A stretch of 64,000 nt of DNA from Chloroflexota bacterium. Its GTDB lineage: Bacteria; Chloroflexota; Dehalococcoidia; Lucifugimonadales; UBA2985. Positions 35,508 to 44,748 of the stretch are shown here, piece after piece; the stretch's first letter is position 1, and every line of letters starts with the position of its first letter. The position numbers and the translations under genes are program-made. The notes below the pieces were generated by a model. The model saw only the letters and a program-made list of their open reading frames with translations. It had not been told where the DNA came from and made no database searches. The stretch lies in the NCBI GenBank assembly GCA_028877205.1, contig JAPPHY010000016.1:143457-207456 (forward strand), in the 5' to 3' direction.

Positions 35508-38366
35508 ATGTGTGAGGTCCGCGACTTGACCGGCGACGAGATCAGAGAGGCGTTCCTGAGCTTCTTCGAGGGAAAGGGCCACCTGCGCATCCCAAGCTCC
35601 TCTCTCATACCCGGCGGCGACCCGACACTTCTCCTGACCAACGCGGGCATGGTGCAGCTCAAGCCGTACTTCACCGGCGAGATGCAGCCGCCCGGCCGCC
35701 GCCTCACCTCGTCACAGAAGTGCTTCCGCACCACGGACGTGGGCCAGGTCGGCGACGCCACGCACCTCACCTTCTTCGAGATGCTCGGCAACTTCAGCGT
35801 CGGCGACTACTTCAAGGAGGATGCCATTCGCTTCGCCTGGGAGTTCGTCACCGAGCGGCTGGGGCTGGAGCCGGAGAGAATCTGGGCCAGCGTATTCCGG
35901 GACGACGACGAGGCCTTTGAGCTGTGGACCTCACGCACGGGAGTGCCCGCTGAGCGCATCCGTCGGTTCGGCGAGGAGGACAACTTCTGGGGGCCCGCGG
36001 GCAGCGAAGGCCCCTGCGGCCCGTGCAGCGAGCTGCACTACGATTTCGGAGCGGACCGCGGATGCCTGCGTTCCGACTGCGGCCCCAACTGCGAGAACAA
36101 GATGCCGGGCACCGGCCAGACCTGCGATCGATTCATCGAGATGTGGAACCTGGTGTTCATGCAGTTCTACCAGGACGCAGCCGGCGAACGCACGCCGTTA
36201 CCCGCTCCCAACATCGACACCGGCATGGGCCTTGAGCGCGCGGCTGTTATCCTGCAGGGCAAGCGCTCCATATACGAGACGGACCTGTTCGATGACTTGG
36301 TCCGAAGCGCCGCCGGCCTGTCCGGCAGAACGTACGGCGAAGACCCCGACGACGACTACGCCCTGCGCGTTGTGGCCGAGCACGCCCGCAGCGCAGCTTT
36401 CCTCATCTGCGACGGCGTTGTGCCCGGCAATGGCGGCCGAAACTACGTGCTGCGTCGCGTCATCCGGCGGGCAATCCGCTACGGACGCAAGCTGGGCCTG
36501 GAAGACCCCTTCCTCTCGCAGGTTGCGGAGGTCGTCATCGACCGGATGGGGGATGCCTACCCCGACCTGCTTCAGAGGCGAGAGTTCATCCTGCGGGTGA
36601 TGAGCCTGGAGGAAGAACGCTTCGGGCAGGCGCTTCGCACCGGCCTGCCTATGCTGGAGGAAGGACTTGTGCCGTTCCACCTGGGTCTGGCCGACGCGGC
36701 TGCCGTGGCAAAGGACGAGGCTGGCCTGCGAGCGGCCGTCGAAGGGCTGGCTGCGCGAGTCAGTGGCAGCATCGGCGACGCGCTTGAACAGCAGGTCGTT
36801 GAGGCAGTGGTGACCGCCGCGGCCGAAAGGGGAACCTCGGCGGCCGTTGATGAGGCGAGACGCAGGCTTTCGGGCATCGAAGCATTTGTGCTCTACGACA
36901 CCTACGGCCTGCCGCCTGAGCTCGTGGAGGAGATAGCTCAAGAGCGCGGTCTGGAGGGCATTGGCTGGGACGGCTTCGATCGGGAGATGGAAGCGCAGCG
37001 GGAGCGCGCCTCCGCCTCTGCCGAGAGGTTCGGCGGGGAGTTTGACGTCGTGCGGGTCTACCAGGAGCTTGGCCTGGAAGAGACGACTTTCCTTGGTTAC
37101 GAGACCCTGGAGTCGGCGGCCGTCATTGTGGGCATGGTGGTGGACGGCGCGCAGTCGGAGCGCGCGGTCGAAGGCCAACAGGTGGAGGTTGTCCTGAGCG
37201 ACACACCCTTCTACGCAGAGCTGGGCGGCCAGGTGGGAGACACAGGGACGATCATGGCAGGCGAGTCTGTGATGGAGGTGGAGGACGCGCAGGCCCCCAT
37301 CGCCGGCCTGACCGTGCATCGGTGCCGCGTGACCACCGGCAGCTTCAACGTCGGTGACAGTGTCGACGCCCGCGTCGATGCCCGCCGCCGAGCATCTGTC
37401 GCGCGCAACCACACCACAACTCACCTGCTGCACGCCACGCTGCGCAACGTGCTCGGCTTCCACGTCCAGCAGCACGGCTCGCTGGTGGCCCCGGACAGGC
37501 TCAGGTTCGACTTCACGCACGTCAGCCCGCTCACCCGCGAGGAGCTGCTGGAGGTGCAGCGGCTGGCAAACGAGAAGATTCGCGAGAACGTCGCCGTCGT
37601 ATGGCACGAGACGACCTACCGCGAGGCGGTCGCGGACGGCGCGCTGGCGTTCTTCGGCGACCGTTACGGCGACCGCGTGCGCGTGGTGGAGGTGGCGAAC
37701 GGCGCCCCCTACAGCGTGGAGGTCTGCGGAGGGACACACGTGCATCGCACCGGCGACATCGGCTTCTGTCACATCGTGTCCGAGACCGGAATCGGCTCCG
37801 GGCTGCGCCGCATTGAGGCTGTGACCGGCAGCAGCGCCGAGGCGCTCATGCTGGAGCAGGCGGCCGAACTGGAGAGCGCGACGGGCCTGCTGGAGAGCGC
37901 TCCCGGAGAGCTCGTGTCCCGTGTCGAAGGGTTGCTATCCGAGCTTCGTAGCGCCAACCGGCGCGCGGACTCCCTGGAGCGAGAGCTACTGAAGCGGCAG
38001 GTCGCGGAGTTGACGCGAAGCGAGATCGAAGGCGTGCCTGTGGTATCGGGTATGCTGAACGTCACCAACGTCGACTTCCTCCGCGAGGCCGGGGACTGGC
38101 TGAGGAACGACATCGGCAGCGGCATCGTCATACTCGGCGCAGTGATTGAGGGCCGGCCTGCCATGATGGCGATGGCCACCCCGGACATCGTACAGCGCGG
38201 CTTCGATGCCGGCGGTCTCGTGCGTGAGGCGGCCAAAGTCATGGGCGGCGGCGGAGGAGGACGGGCTGATCTCGGCCAGGCAGGCGGACGTTACCCGGAC
38301 AAGCTGCCGGACGCCATTCGCGCCGCCGAGGAGGGCGTACGCGCCTGGAGGGAGGCCCAGTCCTGA
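35508..38366 (+). CDS. alaS: Alanine--tRNA ligase
   Basis: A 952-residue class II synthetase. Catalytic domain: FFEGKGHLRIPSSSLIP, RTTDVGQVGDATHLTFFEML, GPCGPCSELHYDF, and NIDTGMGLERAAVILQG (motif 3). Editing domain: NHTTTHLLHATLRNVLG and VCGGTHVHRTGDIG. C-Ala domain at the end with GGGGGGRADLGQAGG. An insert after GPCGPCSELHYDF (about residues 181-206, bases 36048-36125) adds Cys186, 191, 195 and 206. An extra helical segment (about 370-445) makes it longer than usual (about 870-880). The transcript is nearly leaderless. ruvX overlaps its stop. Confidence 0.97.
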   Translation: MCEVRDLTGDEIREAFLSFFEGKGHLRIPSSSLIPGGDPTLLLTNAGMVQLKPYFTGEMQPPGRRLTSSQKCFRTTDVGQVGDATHLTFFEMLGNFSVGDYFKEDAIRFAWEFVTERLGLEPERIWASVFRDDDEAFELWTSRTGVPAERIRRFGEEDNFWGPAGSEGPCGPCSELHYDFGADRGCLRSDCGPNCENKMPGTGQTCDRFIEMWNLVFMQFYQDAAGERTPLPAPNIDTGMGLERAAVILQGKRSIYETDLFDDLVRSAAGLSGRTYGEDPDDDYALRVVAEHARSAAFLICDGVVPGNGGRNYVLRRVIRRAIRYGRKLGLEDPFLSQVAEVVIDRMGDAYPDLLQRREFILRVMSLEEERFGQALRTGLPMLEEGLVPFHLGLADAAAVAKDEAGLRAAVEGLAARVSGSIGDALEQQVVEAVVTAAAERGTSAAVDEARRRLSGIEAFVLYDTYGLPPELVEEIAQERGLEGIGWDGFDREMEAQRERASASAERFGGEFDVVRVYQELGLEETTFLGYETLESAAVIVGMVVDGAQSERAVEGQQVEVVLSDTPFYAELGGQVGDTGTIMAGESVMEVEDAQAPIAGLTVHRCRVTTGSFNVGDSVDARVDARRRASVARNHTTTHLLHATLRNVLGFHVQQHGSLVAPDRLRFDFTHVSPLTREELLEVQRLANEKIRENVAVVWHETTYREAVADGALAFFGDRYGDRVRVVEVANGAPYSVEVCGGTHVHRTGDIGFCHIVSETGIGSGLRRIEAVTGSSAEALMLEQAAELESATGLLESAPGELVSRVEGLLSELRSANRRADSLERELLKRQVAELTRSEIEGVPVVSGMLNVTNVDFLREAGDWLRNDIGSGIVILGAVIEGRPAMMAMATPDIVQRGFDAGGLVREAAKVMGGGGGGRADLGQAGGRYPDKLPDAIRAAEEGVRAWREAQS

Positions 38367-38782
38367 GGCTCCTTGGGCTGGACGTGGGCGACAGCCGCAT
38401 CGGCGTGGCGCTCAGCGACCCCACGGGCGCGATCGTCAGCCCGCTTGACGCCATAACGCGTGCCTCACTCGACGACGATCTGGCGGCAATCGCCGGCCTC
38501 GCGCAAGAGCATAACGCATCAGCTATCGTGGTCGGGCTGCCGTTGTCGCTGAGCGGAGGGCTTGGGCCCCAGGGTAGGGCGGTGCGCGACTTCATCAGGG
38601 CGCTATCGGAGTCTTCCGCCGTGCCCGTGCATTCCCAGGACGAGCGGTTCTCCACGGTGGAGGCGGAGAGACTGCTCAGGGAGGCGGGACACGCTCCATC
38701 GCGGAACAAGGGCCTGCGAGACTCCGCGGCCGCCTGCGTGATACTTCAGTCGTACCTGGACGCGCGGAACAACAGGAGATGA
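38363..38782 (+). CDS. ruvX: Putative Holliday junction resolvase RuvX/YqgF, CTG start
   Basis: RNase-H-fold nuclease acting in rRNA maturation or Holliday junction resolution. The family N-terminus (LRLLGLDVGDSRIGVALSD) needs the Asp in GLDVGD. The only standard start inside the family region is GTG at 38384, which would delete the first strand and that catalytic Asp. The CTG at 38363 sits seven bases after GGAGG and overlaps the alaS stop, so I call CTG as the start (139 residues). Other motifs: VVGLPLSLSGG, DERFSTVEAE and DSAAACVILQSYLD. Order alaS-ruvX is common in bacteria. Confidence 0.88.
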   Translation: MRLLGLDVGDSRIGVALSDPTGAIVSPLDAITRASLDDDLAAIAGLAQEHNASAIVVGLPLSLSGGLGPQGRAVRDFIRALSESSAVPVHSQDERFSTVEAERLLREAGHAPSRNKGLRDSAAACVILQSYLDARNNRR

Positions 38783-38794
38783 GGGAGTGGTCTG

Positions 38795-39259
38795 ATGAAT
38801 AAGGAAGAGGTCATCACCCGCGTAAGGACCGAGCGAAGCCGCTGGAATGACATCATTGCCCAAATCAACGACGACCTGATGCTGAAACCCGGGGTCGAGG
38901 GCGACTGGTCTGCAAGAGATATCCTCGCCCACGTCATCTGGTACGAGCGAGAGATTGTTGGTCTGCTCAGGGCGCGCGCCTTCGTCGGCTCCGACCTCTG
39001 GGCGCTGCCGCTGGACGAGCGCAACGCCGGAGTCCACGAGGAAACCAGGAGCATGACCCTGGAGGAAGTGCGTGCCGAGTCCGAGAGAGTGTTCCCCGAC
39101 CTACTGGAACAGCTCGAAGCCCTCCCCGAAGACGCCTACGGCGATCCTTCCAGCTTCCCCGGTATGCCCGCCGAGTGGGAACCGTGGTACATAATCGCCG
39201 GCAACACCTTCAACCACTACCCAGACCACATCGAGTCCCTCAGGCAGTTGCTAGAGTAG
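38795..39259 (+). CDS. DinB-like/ClbS-DfsB family protein
   Basis: A 154-residue four-helix-bundle protein of the DinB superfamily. The diagnostic motif is GDWSARDILAHVIWYERE with His46, followed by aromatic and His residues near the C-terminus (NTFNHYPDHIESL). This arrangement fits the ClbS/DfsB subgroup (DUF1706), which includes a cyclopropane hydrolase; others are thiol-dependent transferases. Reaction unknown. It follows ruvX by 12 bases with GGGAG upstream, so it is in the alaS-ruvX transcript. Confidence 0.8.
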   Translation: MNKEEVITRVRTERSRWNDIIAQINDDLMLKPGVEGDWSARDILAHVIWYEREIVGLLRARAFVGSDLWALPLDERNAGVHEETRSMTLEEVRAESERVFPDLLEQLEALPEDAYGDPSSFPGMPAEWEPWYIIAGNTFNHYPDHIESLRQLLE

Positions 39260-39339
39260 TTGAGCTTGTGCCGGAAGCCCAGGCTACCGCCGACGTTGTG
39301 GAGGTTGCCGTGGCCCGCTCAGGATGAGCAACGCGCGTG

Positions 39340-41616
39340 CTACGCTGCCGCCGCGTCCGGGTCGGTGACGAGGGGCGGTATCCGCGTGGCCCAGACCGCG
39401 ACAATCACGGTAGCTGCCATCCCGACCGCAAGCATGGTCGCCAGGATCGGGGCCACGTTCCCAATCCCGTATTGAGTGGGTAGGTCGTGGGCGGCGTTTA
39501 GCGTCGCAGCCAGGAAAATGCCGGCGGCTACGGCCAGCCAGAATCCGAGCACCAGTGGGACCGCGAACAGCAGGCCAAGGTCAGCGGCTAGCAGCCTTCG
39601 CGTGGCGCCCTGGCATCGCAGGAGCCGGAACTCCGCCTGCCTCCGCCGGAACAGCAGCAGGACGGCATACAGCAGAGCAACGGTTCCCAGCGTCGCGGCA
39701 GCGGTGGCCATGACGGTCAGGTAAGGGTTGGCCACGAGGGTGTCCTGAGAGATGCCGGAGGTCAGAGCCTGCCTTGTGGAGATGAACAGCACTTCGCGCT
39801 TGCTCCTAAGTCCCTGAATCACGGTTCGCATGGACTCGCGTTCGCCGTCGGTGGTGACCAGGACGTAGCCGAACTGTGCCGACGCCGGGTGCTCATCAAC
39901 GATAAGAACGGCGTCATCTCCGTCACCGGGAATCCACGACGCAGTAACCGTTCCTCCCACGGGGTGCATCCCGCTGACGGTCTCGTCCGGGTCGGGGACC
40001 ATCACCGCAAGCTCGATCATGGTTCCGTCGCCCCTGTCGACGGTGCGGTACCCGCTGATAACCTCCAGATCGGCCTCCACCATCACGTCCGTTGCCCCAG
40101 AGGGCTCCTGAAGGTAGATGCTGCCCACCGCGCACGGCGCGTTCAGCTCAACCGAGCCGGGCGCGTCCTCGCAGGTCATCGTGTGCACCCAGGTGAACTC
40201 CCCGTTCACCCTGGCGCGGACCCGACTGCTGTACACGGCCCGGGTTACGCCGTGGTATAGGGCGGCAGCCTCTGCGACCGGCTCCAACGGTGTGGCGGAG
40301 CTGTCCAGCCGTACCGCGATGTCGAATGTGCCGACGTCCGGCGTCGGGCGGTCAAATGTGGAGAATGCGACGAACACCGTCAGGAAGACAGCGACCGCGG
40401 TCGCGGACACGCCCAGCAGTGCATCGCCGCCCGACCGCGACATCCTGGATCCCGCGACCTGCGCCTGAGTTCGTGCCACGATCGCCATTCCTGCGATCGT
40501 GACCACCAGCCGGGTGAGTCCCAGCAGCCCCACGACGCCCAGGAGCATTCCCGCCATGATCAGCCACACCGAAAGCGTGAAGTCGGACTCCGCGACCTCG
40601 CCGGAGACGAGCACGGCGGCCGCGGCAGCCGGAAGTCCCGCCAGCGACAGGTAGGTGAGGAGCGAGATGCCGCGAGAGCGGTCCCGCCGCAGCACGCCGA
40701 TCGGGTCGCGGCCTGCGCGGCGGGCTATGAGTATGATGCTGGCCAGGCCGACCGCGGTCGTGACGAGTGGGACGGCCGCCGCGTAGGCGACGGGGAGAAC
40801 CAGGTCGCGGGTCCAGTAGGAGCTTCCGGCCAGGGTGAATGATCCCAAAGTCGACATCGCGGCGGCGTACGCCACCGAGCCAAGCAACGCGCCCGCAAGA
40901 AGCGGGACCGCCATGTCGGCCGCAATCACCGTGGCCATCTGCCGGGGCGGCGTACCCAGGGTTCTCAGCAGTCCGTAGCGCCGCGACCTGATTGCGATGT
41001 GCATCTCAGCCCCGGCTCGCGCCAGCACCACGGACGGCAGAGCAAGGATGATGAACCCCATGATGATGAAGCTGGAATCGCTGAAGTAGCCCCTTACGGG
41101 AGCTATGGGATAGAAGGATGACTCGGCGCCGGGCGGAGGCGAGTCCACAAACTCCACGATGACCATCTCGCGCGGGTGGGCAAGCGCAGCGTCCGGGAGG
41201 CGCTGCGGCGTGCGGCCGCCGAGCCAAGCGTTCAGCTCTCCAGTCCAATCGTCCTGTAGCTGCGCGAGCACAGCAGGGGAGGCCATCACCGTGCCGCTGC
41301 TCTCGACTTGCGGGATGCCGGGAAGGCCCAGCCGCTGCCCCGCCTTGCCGGCGAAGACTGTGACGACCATTGGCCCGTACAGCGTTTCCTCCAACCTGGT
41401 TGACCGCAGAGGCCCTTCGACCTCGGCTGTGCGAGGCGGCAGGCTCCTCGAGCCGTCCCGTAGCGTCGCCGTCTCCTGCTGTGCCTGATACCCGAACCCT
41501 ATTCCCAGTGCAAGCGAGAGGGCGGCGCAGGAGACCGCTCCAACCGCAATTAGTGGAACCCACGCGTAGAGAGACCTTCGGGACCGGGGCCAGAGGAGCC
41601 TGAAGAACAGCCTCAC
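39340..41616 (-). CDS. ABC exporter permease, FtsX/MacB type
   Basis: A 758-residue membrane protein with one N-terminal helix (about 18-38), a large extracytoplasmic region, a first FtsX domain of several helices (about 180-340), further helices to about 420, a second large extracytoplasmic region, and a C-terminal FtsX helix set (about 650-750). This doubled architecture fits permeases of the LolCDE/MacB/YknZ class that use the ATPase as a mechanical driver. The GTG at 41616 overlaps the ATPase stop (GTGA). Substrate unknown; lipoprotein, peptide or antibiotic export are options. Confidence 0.87.
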   Translation of the reverse strand: MRLFFRLLWPRSRRSLYAWVPLIAVGAVSCAALSLALGIGFGYQAQQETATLRDGSRSLPPRTAEVEGPLRSTRLEETLYGPMVVTVFAGKAGQRLGLPGIPQVESSGTVMASPAVLAQLQDDWTGELNAWLGGRTPQRLPDAALAHPREMVIVEFVDSPPPGAESSFYPIAPVRGYFSDSSFIIMGFIILALPSVVLARAGAEMHIAIRSRRYGLLRTLGTPPRQMATVIAADMAVPLLAGALLGSVAYAAAMSTLGSFTLAGSSYWTRDLVLPVAYAAAVPLVTTAVGLASIILIARRAGRDPIGVLRRDRSRGISLLTYLSLAGLPAAAAAVLVSGEVAESDFTLSVWLIMAGMLLGVVGLLGLTRLVVTIAGMAIVARTQAQVAGSRMSRSGGDALLGVSATAVAVFLTVFVAFSTFDRPTPDVGTFDIAVRLDSSATPLEPVAEAAALYHGVTRAVYSSRVRARVNGEFTWVHTMTCEDAPGSVELNAPCAVGSIYLQEPSGATDVMVEADLEVISGYRTVDRGDGTMIELAVMVPDPDETVSGMHPVGGTVTASWIPGDGDDAVLIVDEHPASAQFGYVLVTTDGERESMRTVIQGLRSKREVLFISTRQALTSGISQDTLVANPYLTVMATAAATLGTVALLYAVLLLFRRRQAEFRLLRCQGATRRLLAADLGLLFAVPLVLGFWLAVAAGIFLAATLNAAHDLPTQYGIGNVAPILATMLAVGMAATVIVAVWATRIPPLVTDPDAAAA

Positions 41617-42302
41617 GCCGCTCCGCGCTCCTCCACCAGTCTGCCTTGGTGGAGACGGAGCACGCGGTCGCACTCGCCCCATACGAACGGATCGTGGGTG
41701 ACGATGAGGACACCCACGCCGAACTCGGATGCGACTTTTTGCAGCTCCTCAACCACGAGCCGGGAGTTCTCCTCGTCCAGCGCGCCGGTTGGCTCGTCAC
41801 AGAAAACGATGCTTGGCTCCATCGTAAGGGCGCGTGCTATGGAAGCGCGCTGCAGCTCACCGCCGGAGAGCGTGGCGGGGTACTCCTCGGTCAGACTGCT
41901 GAGGCCGAACAGTTCCAGCAGGCTGCGAGCCTTGTCTCTGGCCTGTCGCGGCTTGGCTCCCGACACAACGAGCGGCACGGCAACGTTGGCGGCGACGGTC
42001 AGGTCGTCAAGGAAGGCCGGGAACTGGAACACGAACCCGCACGTGGCCCGGCGGACCAGCGTGATGTGAGGCTCGCGGAGGTTCCAGATGTCGGCGTGGT
42101 CACCCCACGAGACGGTGCCCCCATCGGGCTGCCTGAGGCCGGCCAGCGCGTACAGCAGCGTCGACTTGCCCGACCCGCTCGCGCCGACGATTGCGAGGAC
42201 TTCGCCCCTGTGCAGCTCCACGTCGACGCCGCTTAGTACGCTCCGCGCTCCGAAGCTCTGCGTGAGCCCGCGGCCTTCAAGCGCCAACGCTCCGTTCGTC
42301 AT
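41613..42302 (-). CDS. ABC exporter ATP-binding protein (LolD/MacB-like)
   Basis: A 229-residue ABC ATPase: Walker A GASGSGKST (about 36-44), signature LSGGELQRASIARAL, Walker B IVFCDEPTGALDEENS, and H-loop VTHDPFVWGECDRVL. DEPTGALD is typical of the MacB/LolD branch. It is translationally coupled to the 758-residue FtsX-type permease that follows. One ATPase with one double permease would make the transporter. No membrane-fusion partner is seen. Confidence 0.94.
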   Translation of the reverse strand: MTNGALALEGRGLTQSFGARSVLSGVDVELHRGEVLAIVGASGSGKSTLLYALAGLRQPDGGTVSWGDHADIWNLREPHITLVRRATCGFVFQFPAFLDDLTVAANVAVPLVVSGAKPRQARDKARSLLELFGLSSLTEEYPATLSGGELQRASIARALTMEPSIVFCDEPTGALDEENSRLVVEELQKVASEFGVGVLIVTHDPFVWGECDRVLRLHQGRLVEERGAA

Positions 42303-42497
42303 GTTCGCTAACCTCTATTGCCGGCTGGGGCGTTTCCAATTGCGCTTGGCGTCAATCGCCTCCTCTCCGACGGAGAAAGACTGGCCCCTTTGCCACCAAT
42401 CTACCACTCACTCTTCATTCTGGCTACACCGGAGAGGGTGCCTGGACCGTCTGCGGCGTCGCAATGGACACGCGCCTTGCCCGCATTTCCGTTCCCT

Positions 42498-42506
42498 TGC
42501 TATACT
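42498..42506 (+). promoter_or_regulatory. Extended -10 promoter of aroE
   Basis: TGC-TATACT, with TTGCCC at 42477-42482 as a possible -35 (18-base spacer). It is almost identical to the purA promoter core. Confidence 0.65.
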
Positions 42507-42544
42507 CCACGCAGCCGTCGCGGCCAAAGGACAATCAGCTCTCC

Positions 42545-43435
42545 ATGACCAAGCGCATCTATCTCCTGGGCCATCCTGTCAGTCACTCCGTCTCGCCCGC
42601 CTTCCAGCAGGCCGCGCTGGACAGCTGCTCGATTGACGCCTCGTACGCTGCCCTGGACGTTCCGCCCGCGGAGCTGCCCGCAGCCGTCCGCTCCCTGCGC
42701 GACTCCGATGTGCTGGGCGCCAACGTAACGGTGCCGCACAAGGAGGCCGTGTTTCCGTTGCTGGACAGCGTGTCGGACGAGGCGCGGCTCATTGGCGCGG
42801 TGAACACCATCCACAACCGGGACGGCATGCTGGAGGGTCACAACACCGACGCACGAGGTTTTCTGTCGGCGCTCCGCGAGGAGGCCGGTTACGAGCCGCG
42901 TGGCAAGGCCGCCCTGATTCTGGGTGCGGGTGGCTCGGCGAGAGCCGTTGCAGTCGCGCTCGCAGGAGAAGGCGCGAGTAGTGTGGTTATAGCCAACCGA
43001 ACTCTGGAGCGTGCCGAGGCCCTCGCGGACCTCGTTCGCACGCTGGGCGTGCCCGCACAGGCCGTCGCTCTCAAAACGGACTCACTTCGCGACGCAGGGC
43101 AGTGCGACCTCGTGGTGAACTGCACGTCGCTGGGCATGACTGGCGGCCCCGGGCCATCCGAAACACCCCTTACTGCCGAGCTGATACCCCCGGATGCACT
43201 CGTGTTCGACCTGGTGTACAATCCGAGGGAGACGCCCCTGCTGAGGGAGGCGGCGTCGGTGGGCGCGAGGACACTGGGCGGGCTGCCGATGCTCGTGTAC
43301 CAGGGCGCCGCCGCGTTCGAGCTATGGACGGGCGTGGCCGCGCCTGCGCAGGCCATGTTCGAGGCCGCAGAAGCGGCCCTGGCGGCCAGACAGACGGCAT
43401 CAGGCCACGGCCAAACGACAACGACGAGGAGCTGA
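42545..43435 (+). CDS. aroE: Shikimate dehydrogenase (NADP+)
   Basis: Reduces 3-dehydroshikimate to shikimate. The 296-residue protein begins with GHPVSHSVSPAFQQAAL (substrate serines), then NVTVPHKEAVF with the catalytic Lys, GHNTDARGFL with the catalytic Asp, the Rossmann loop ILGAGGSARAVAVAL, NRTLERAEAL and LPMLVYQGAAAFELWTG at the end. The ATG at 42545 matches the family; the upstream in-frame extension runs through the promoter. aroC follows after three bases, so the two shikimate enzymes form an operon. Confidence 0.96.
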   Translation: MTKRIYLLGHPVSHSVSPAFQQAALDSCSIDASYAALDVPPAELPAAVRSLRDSDVLGANVTVPHKEAVFPLLDSVSDEARLIGAVNTIHNRDGMLEGHNTDARGFLSALREEAGYEPRGKAALILGAGGSARAVAVALAGEGASSVVIANRTLERAEALADLVRTLGVPAQAVALKTDSLRDAGQCDLVVNCTSLGMTGGPGPSETPLTAELIPPDALVFDLVYNPRETPLLREAASVGARTLGGLPMLVYQGAAAFELWTGVAAPAQAMFEAAEAALAARQTASGHGQTTTTRS

Positions 43436-43438
43436 TCA

Positions 43439-44686
43439 ATGCTGCGATTCCTCACCGCGGGTGAGTCCCACGGCAAGAGCCTTAGCGTGATAGTGGAGGG
43501 GCTGCCCGCGAGCCTCCCAGTATCCGAGGACTACATCGAGCGCCACATGGCGCGCCGTCAGGTAGGCTACGGGCGCGGCGGCCGCATGCAGATCGAGAAG
43601 GACCGCGCTGAGATACTGGCGGGCGTCAGACATGGGCTGACGCTTGGATCGCCCATATCGCTGAACATCATCAACCGCGACTTCTTGACGGGTAAAGGGC
43701 CGGACGGCGTTCCCTGGACAGAGGAGATGAGCGTGGCTCCATCGGACGTGCCGTTCGAGCCGATTGTCCACGTAAGGCCCGGCCACGCCGACACGCCCGG
43801 CGTGGTGAAGTACATGCAGTCCGACGCACGGAACATCCTGGAGCGTTCCAGTGCCCGCGAGAGCGCGGCGAGGGTGGCCGCCGGCGCGCTGGCGCAGCGT
43901 TTCCTGGAGGAGTTCGGCATCGAGGTGCACGGGCACGTCCTGTGCATCGGTGGTGTGCACGCCAGCAGGCCCGAGACCGTGGACTGGGAAGCGCTGGAGG
44001 AGGTGCCGTACCACCGGGAGAATCCCGGCGGCTCCAAGTGCGCCGCGGTGCGCTGCGCCGACCCCGACGCCGCGGAGCGCATGATCGCCGAGATCGACGC
44101 GGCGCGCGAGGCGGGGGACAGCGTGGGCGGAATCATCGAAATGGTGGCTACTGGCCTGCCGATAGGTCTGGGCAGCCACATTCAGTGGGACCGCAAGCTG
44201 ACGACCAAGCTCGCCGGCGCCGTGATGAGCATGAATGCCGTAAAGGGCGTGGAGTTTGGCGCAGGCTTCTCGCAGGCCGACCTGCGCGGCTCGCAGGTCC
44301 ACGACGTGGTCAAGCCCATGAACGAGTGGGAGATGGGCACGGACGAGAGCTGGCTGCGTCCCTGGTCCAGGCGCACCAACAACTCAGGCGGCCTGGAGGG
44401 AGGCATGACCACCGGCGAGCCGCTGGTGGTGCGGGCAATCGTCAAGCCGATTGCGACCATCATCAACGGCCTGGAGACTGTCGACCTGACGACCGGGGGC
44501 TTCGTCGACCGCGCCCACTTCGAGCGTAGCGACATCACCTTCGTGCCTACCTGCGCCGTCATCGGCGAGGCGATGGTCGCGCTGGTGCTCGCGGATGCCA
44601 TGCTCGAGAAGTTCGGCGGCGATCACCTCGACGAGACTCGCCGGAACCTGCAGGCCTACCTGGCAACCGCCGGGCCTCGGGCATAG
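43439..44686 (+). CDS. aroC: Chorismate synthase
   Basis: FMN-dependent conversion of EPSP to chorismate, last common step of aromatic amino acid synthesis. The 415-residue protein has the family start FLTAGESHGKSLSVIVEG, RRQVGYGRGGRMQIEKD, HVRPGHADTPGVVKY, RSSARESAARVAAGA, and the C-terminal SRRTNNSGGLEGGMTTGEP. It begins three bases after aroE. A 62-base gap with no obvious terminator leads to proB. Confidence 0.97.
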   Translation: MLRFLTAGESHGKSLSVIVEGLPASLPVSEDYIERHMARRQVGYGRGGRMQIEKDRAEILAGVRHGLTLGSPISLNIINRDFLTGKGPDGVPWTEEMSVAPSDVPFEPIVHVRPGHADTPGVVKYMQSDARNILERSSARESAARVAAGALAQRFLEEFGIEVHGHVLCIGGVHASRPETVDWEALEEVPYHRENPGGSKCAAVRCADPDAAERMIAEIDAAREAGDSVGGIIEMVATGLPIGLGSHIQWDRKLTTKLAGAVMSMNAVKGVEFGAGFSQADLRGSQVHDVVKPMNEWEMGTDESWLRPWSRRTNNSGGLEGGMTTGEPLVVRAIVKPIATIINGLETVDLTTGGFVDRAHFERSDITFVPTCAVIGEAMVALVLADAMLEKFGGDHLDETRRNLQAYLATAGPRA

Positions 44687-44748
44687 CGGGGGAGAGCGGT
44701 CCTTGTCGCATCACTCCGAAGGTCGGACGCACTGATAGGTCTTATCTC

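Noticed and set aside
36198..37772. Minus-strand open frame of about 524 codons opposite alaS
   Set aside because: Shadow of the AlaRS editing region; no ribosome binding site and no domain.
38384..38386. GTG 38384 as ruvX start
   Set aside because: It removes the first beta strand and the catalytic Asp of RuvX; the CTG at 38363 has a properly spaced GGAGG.
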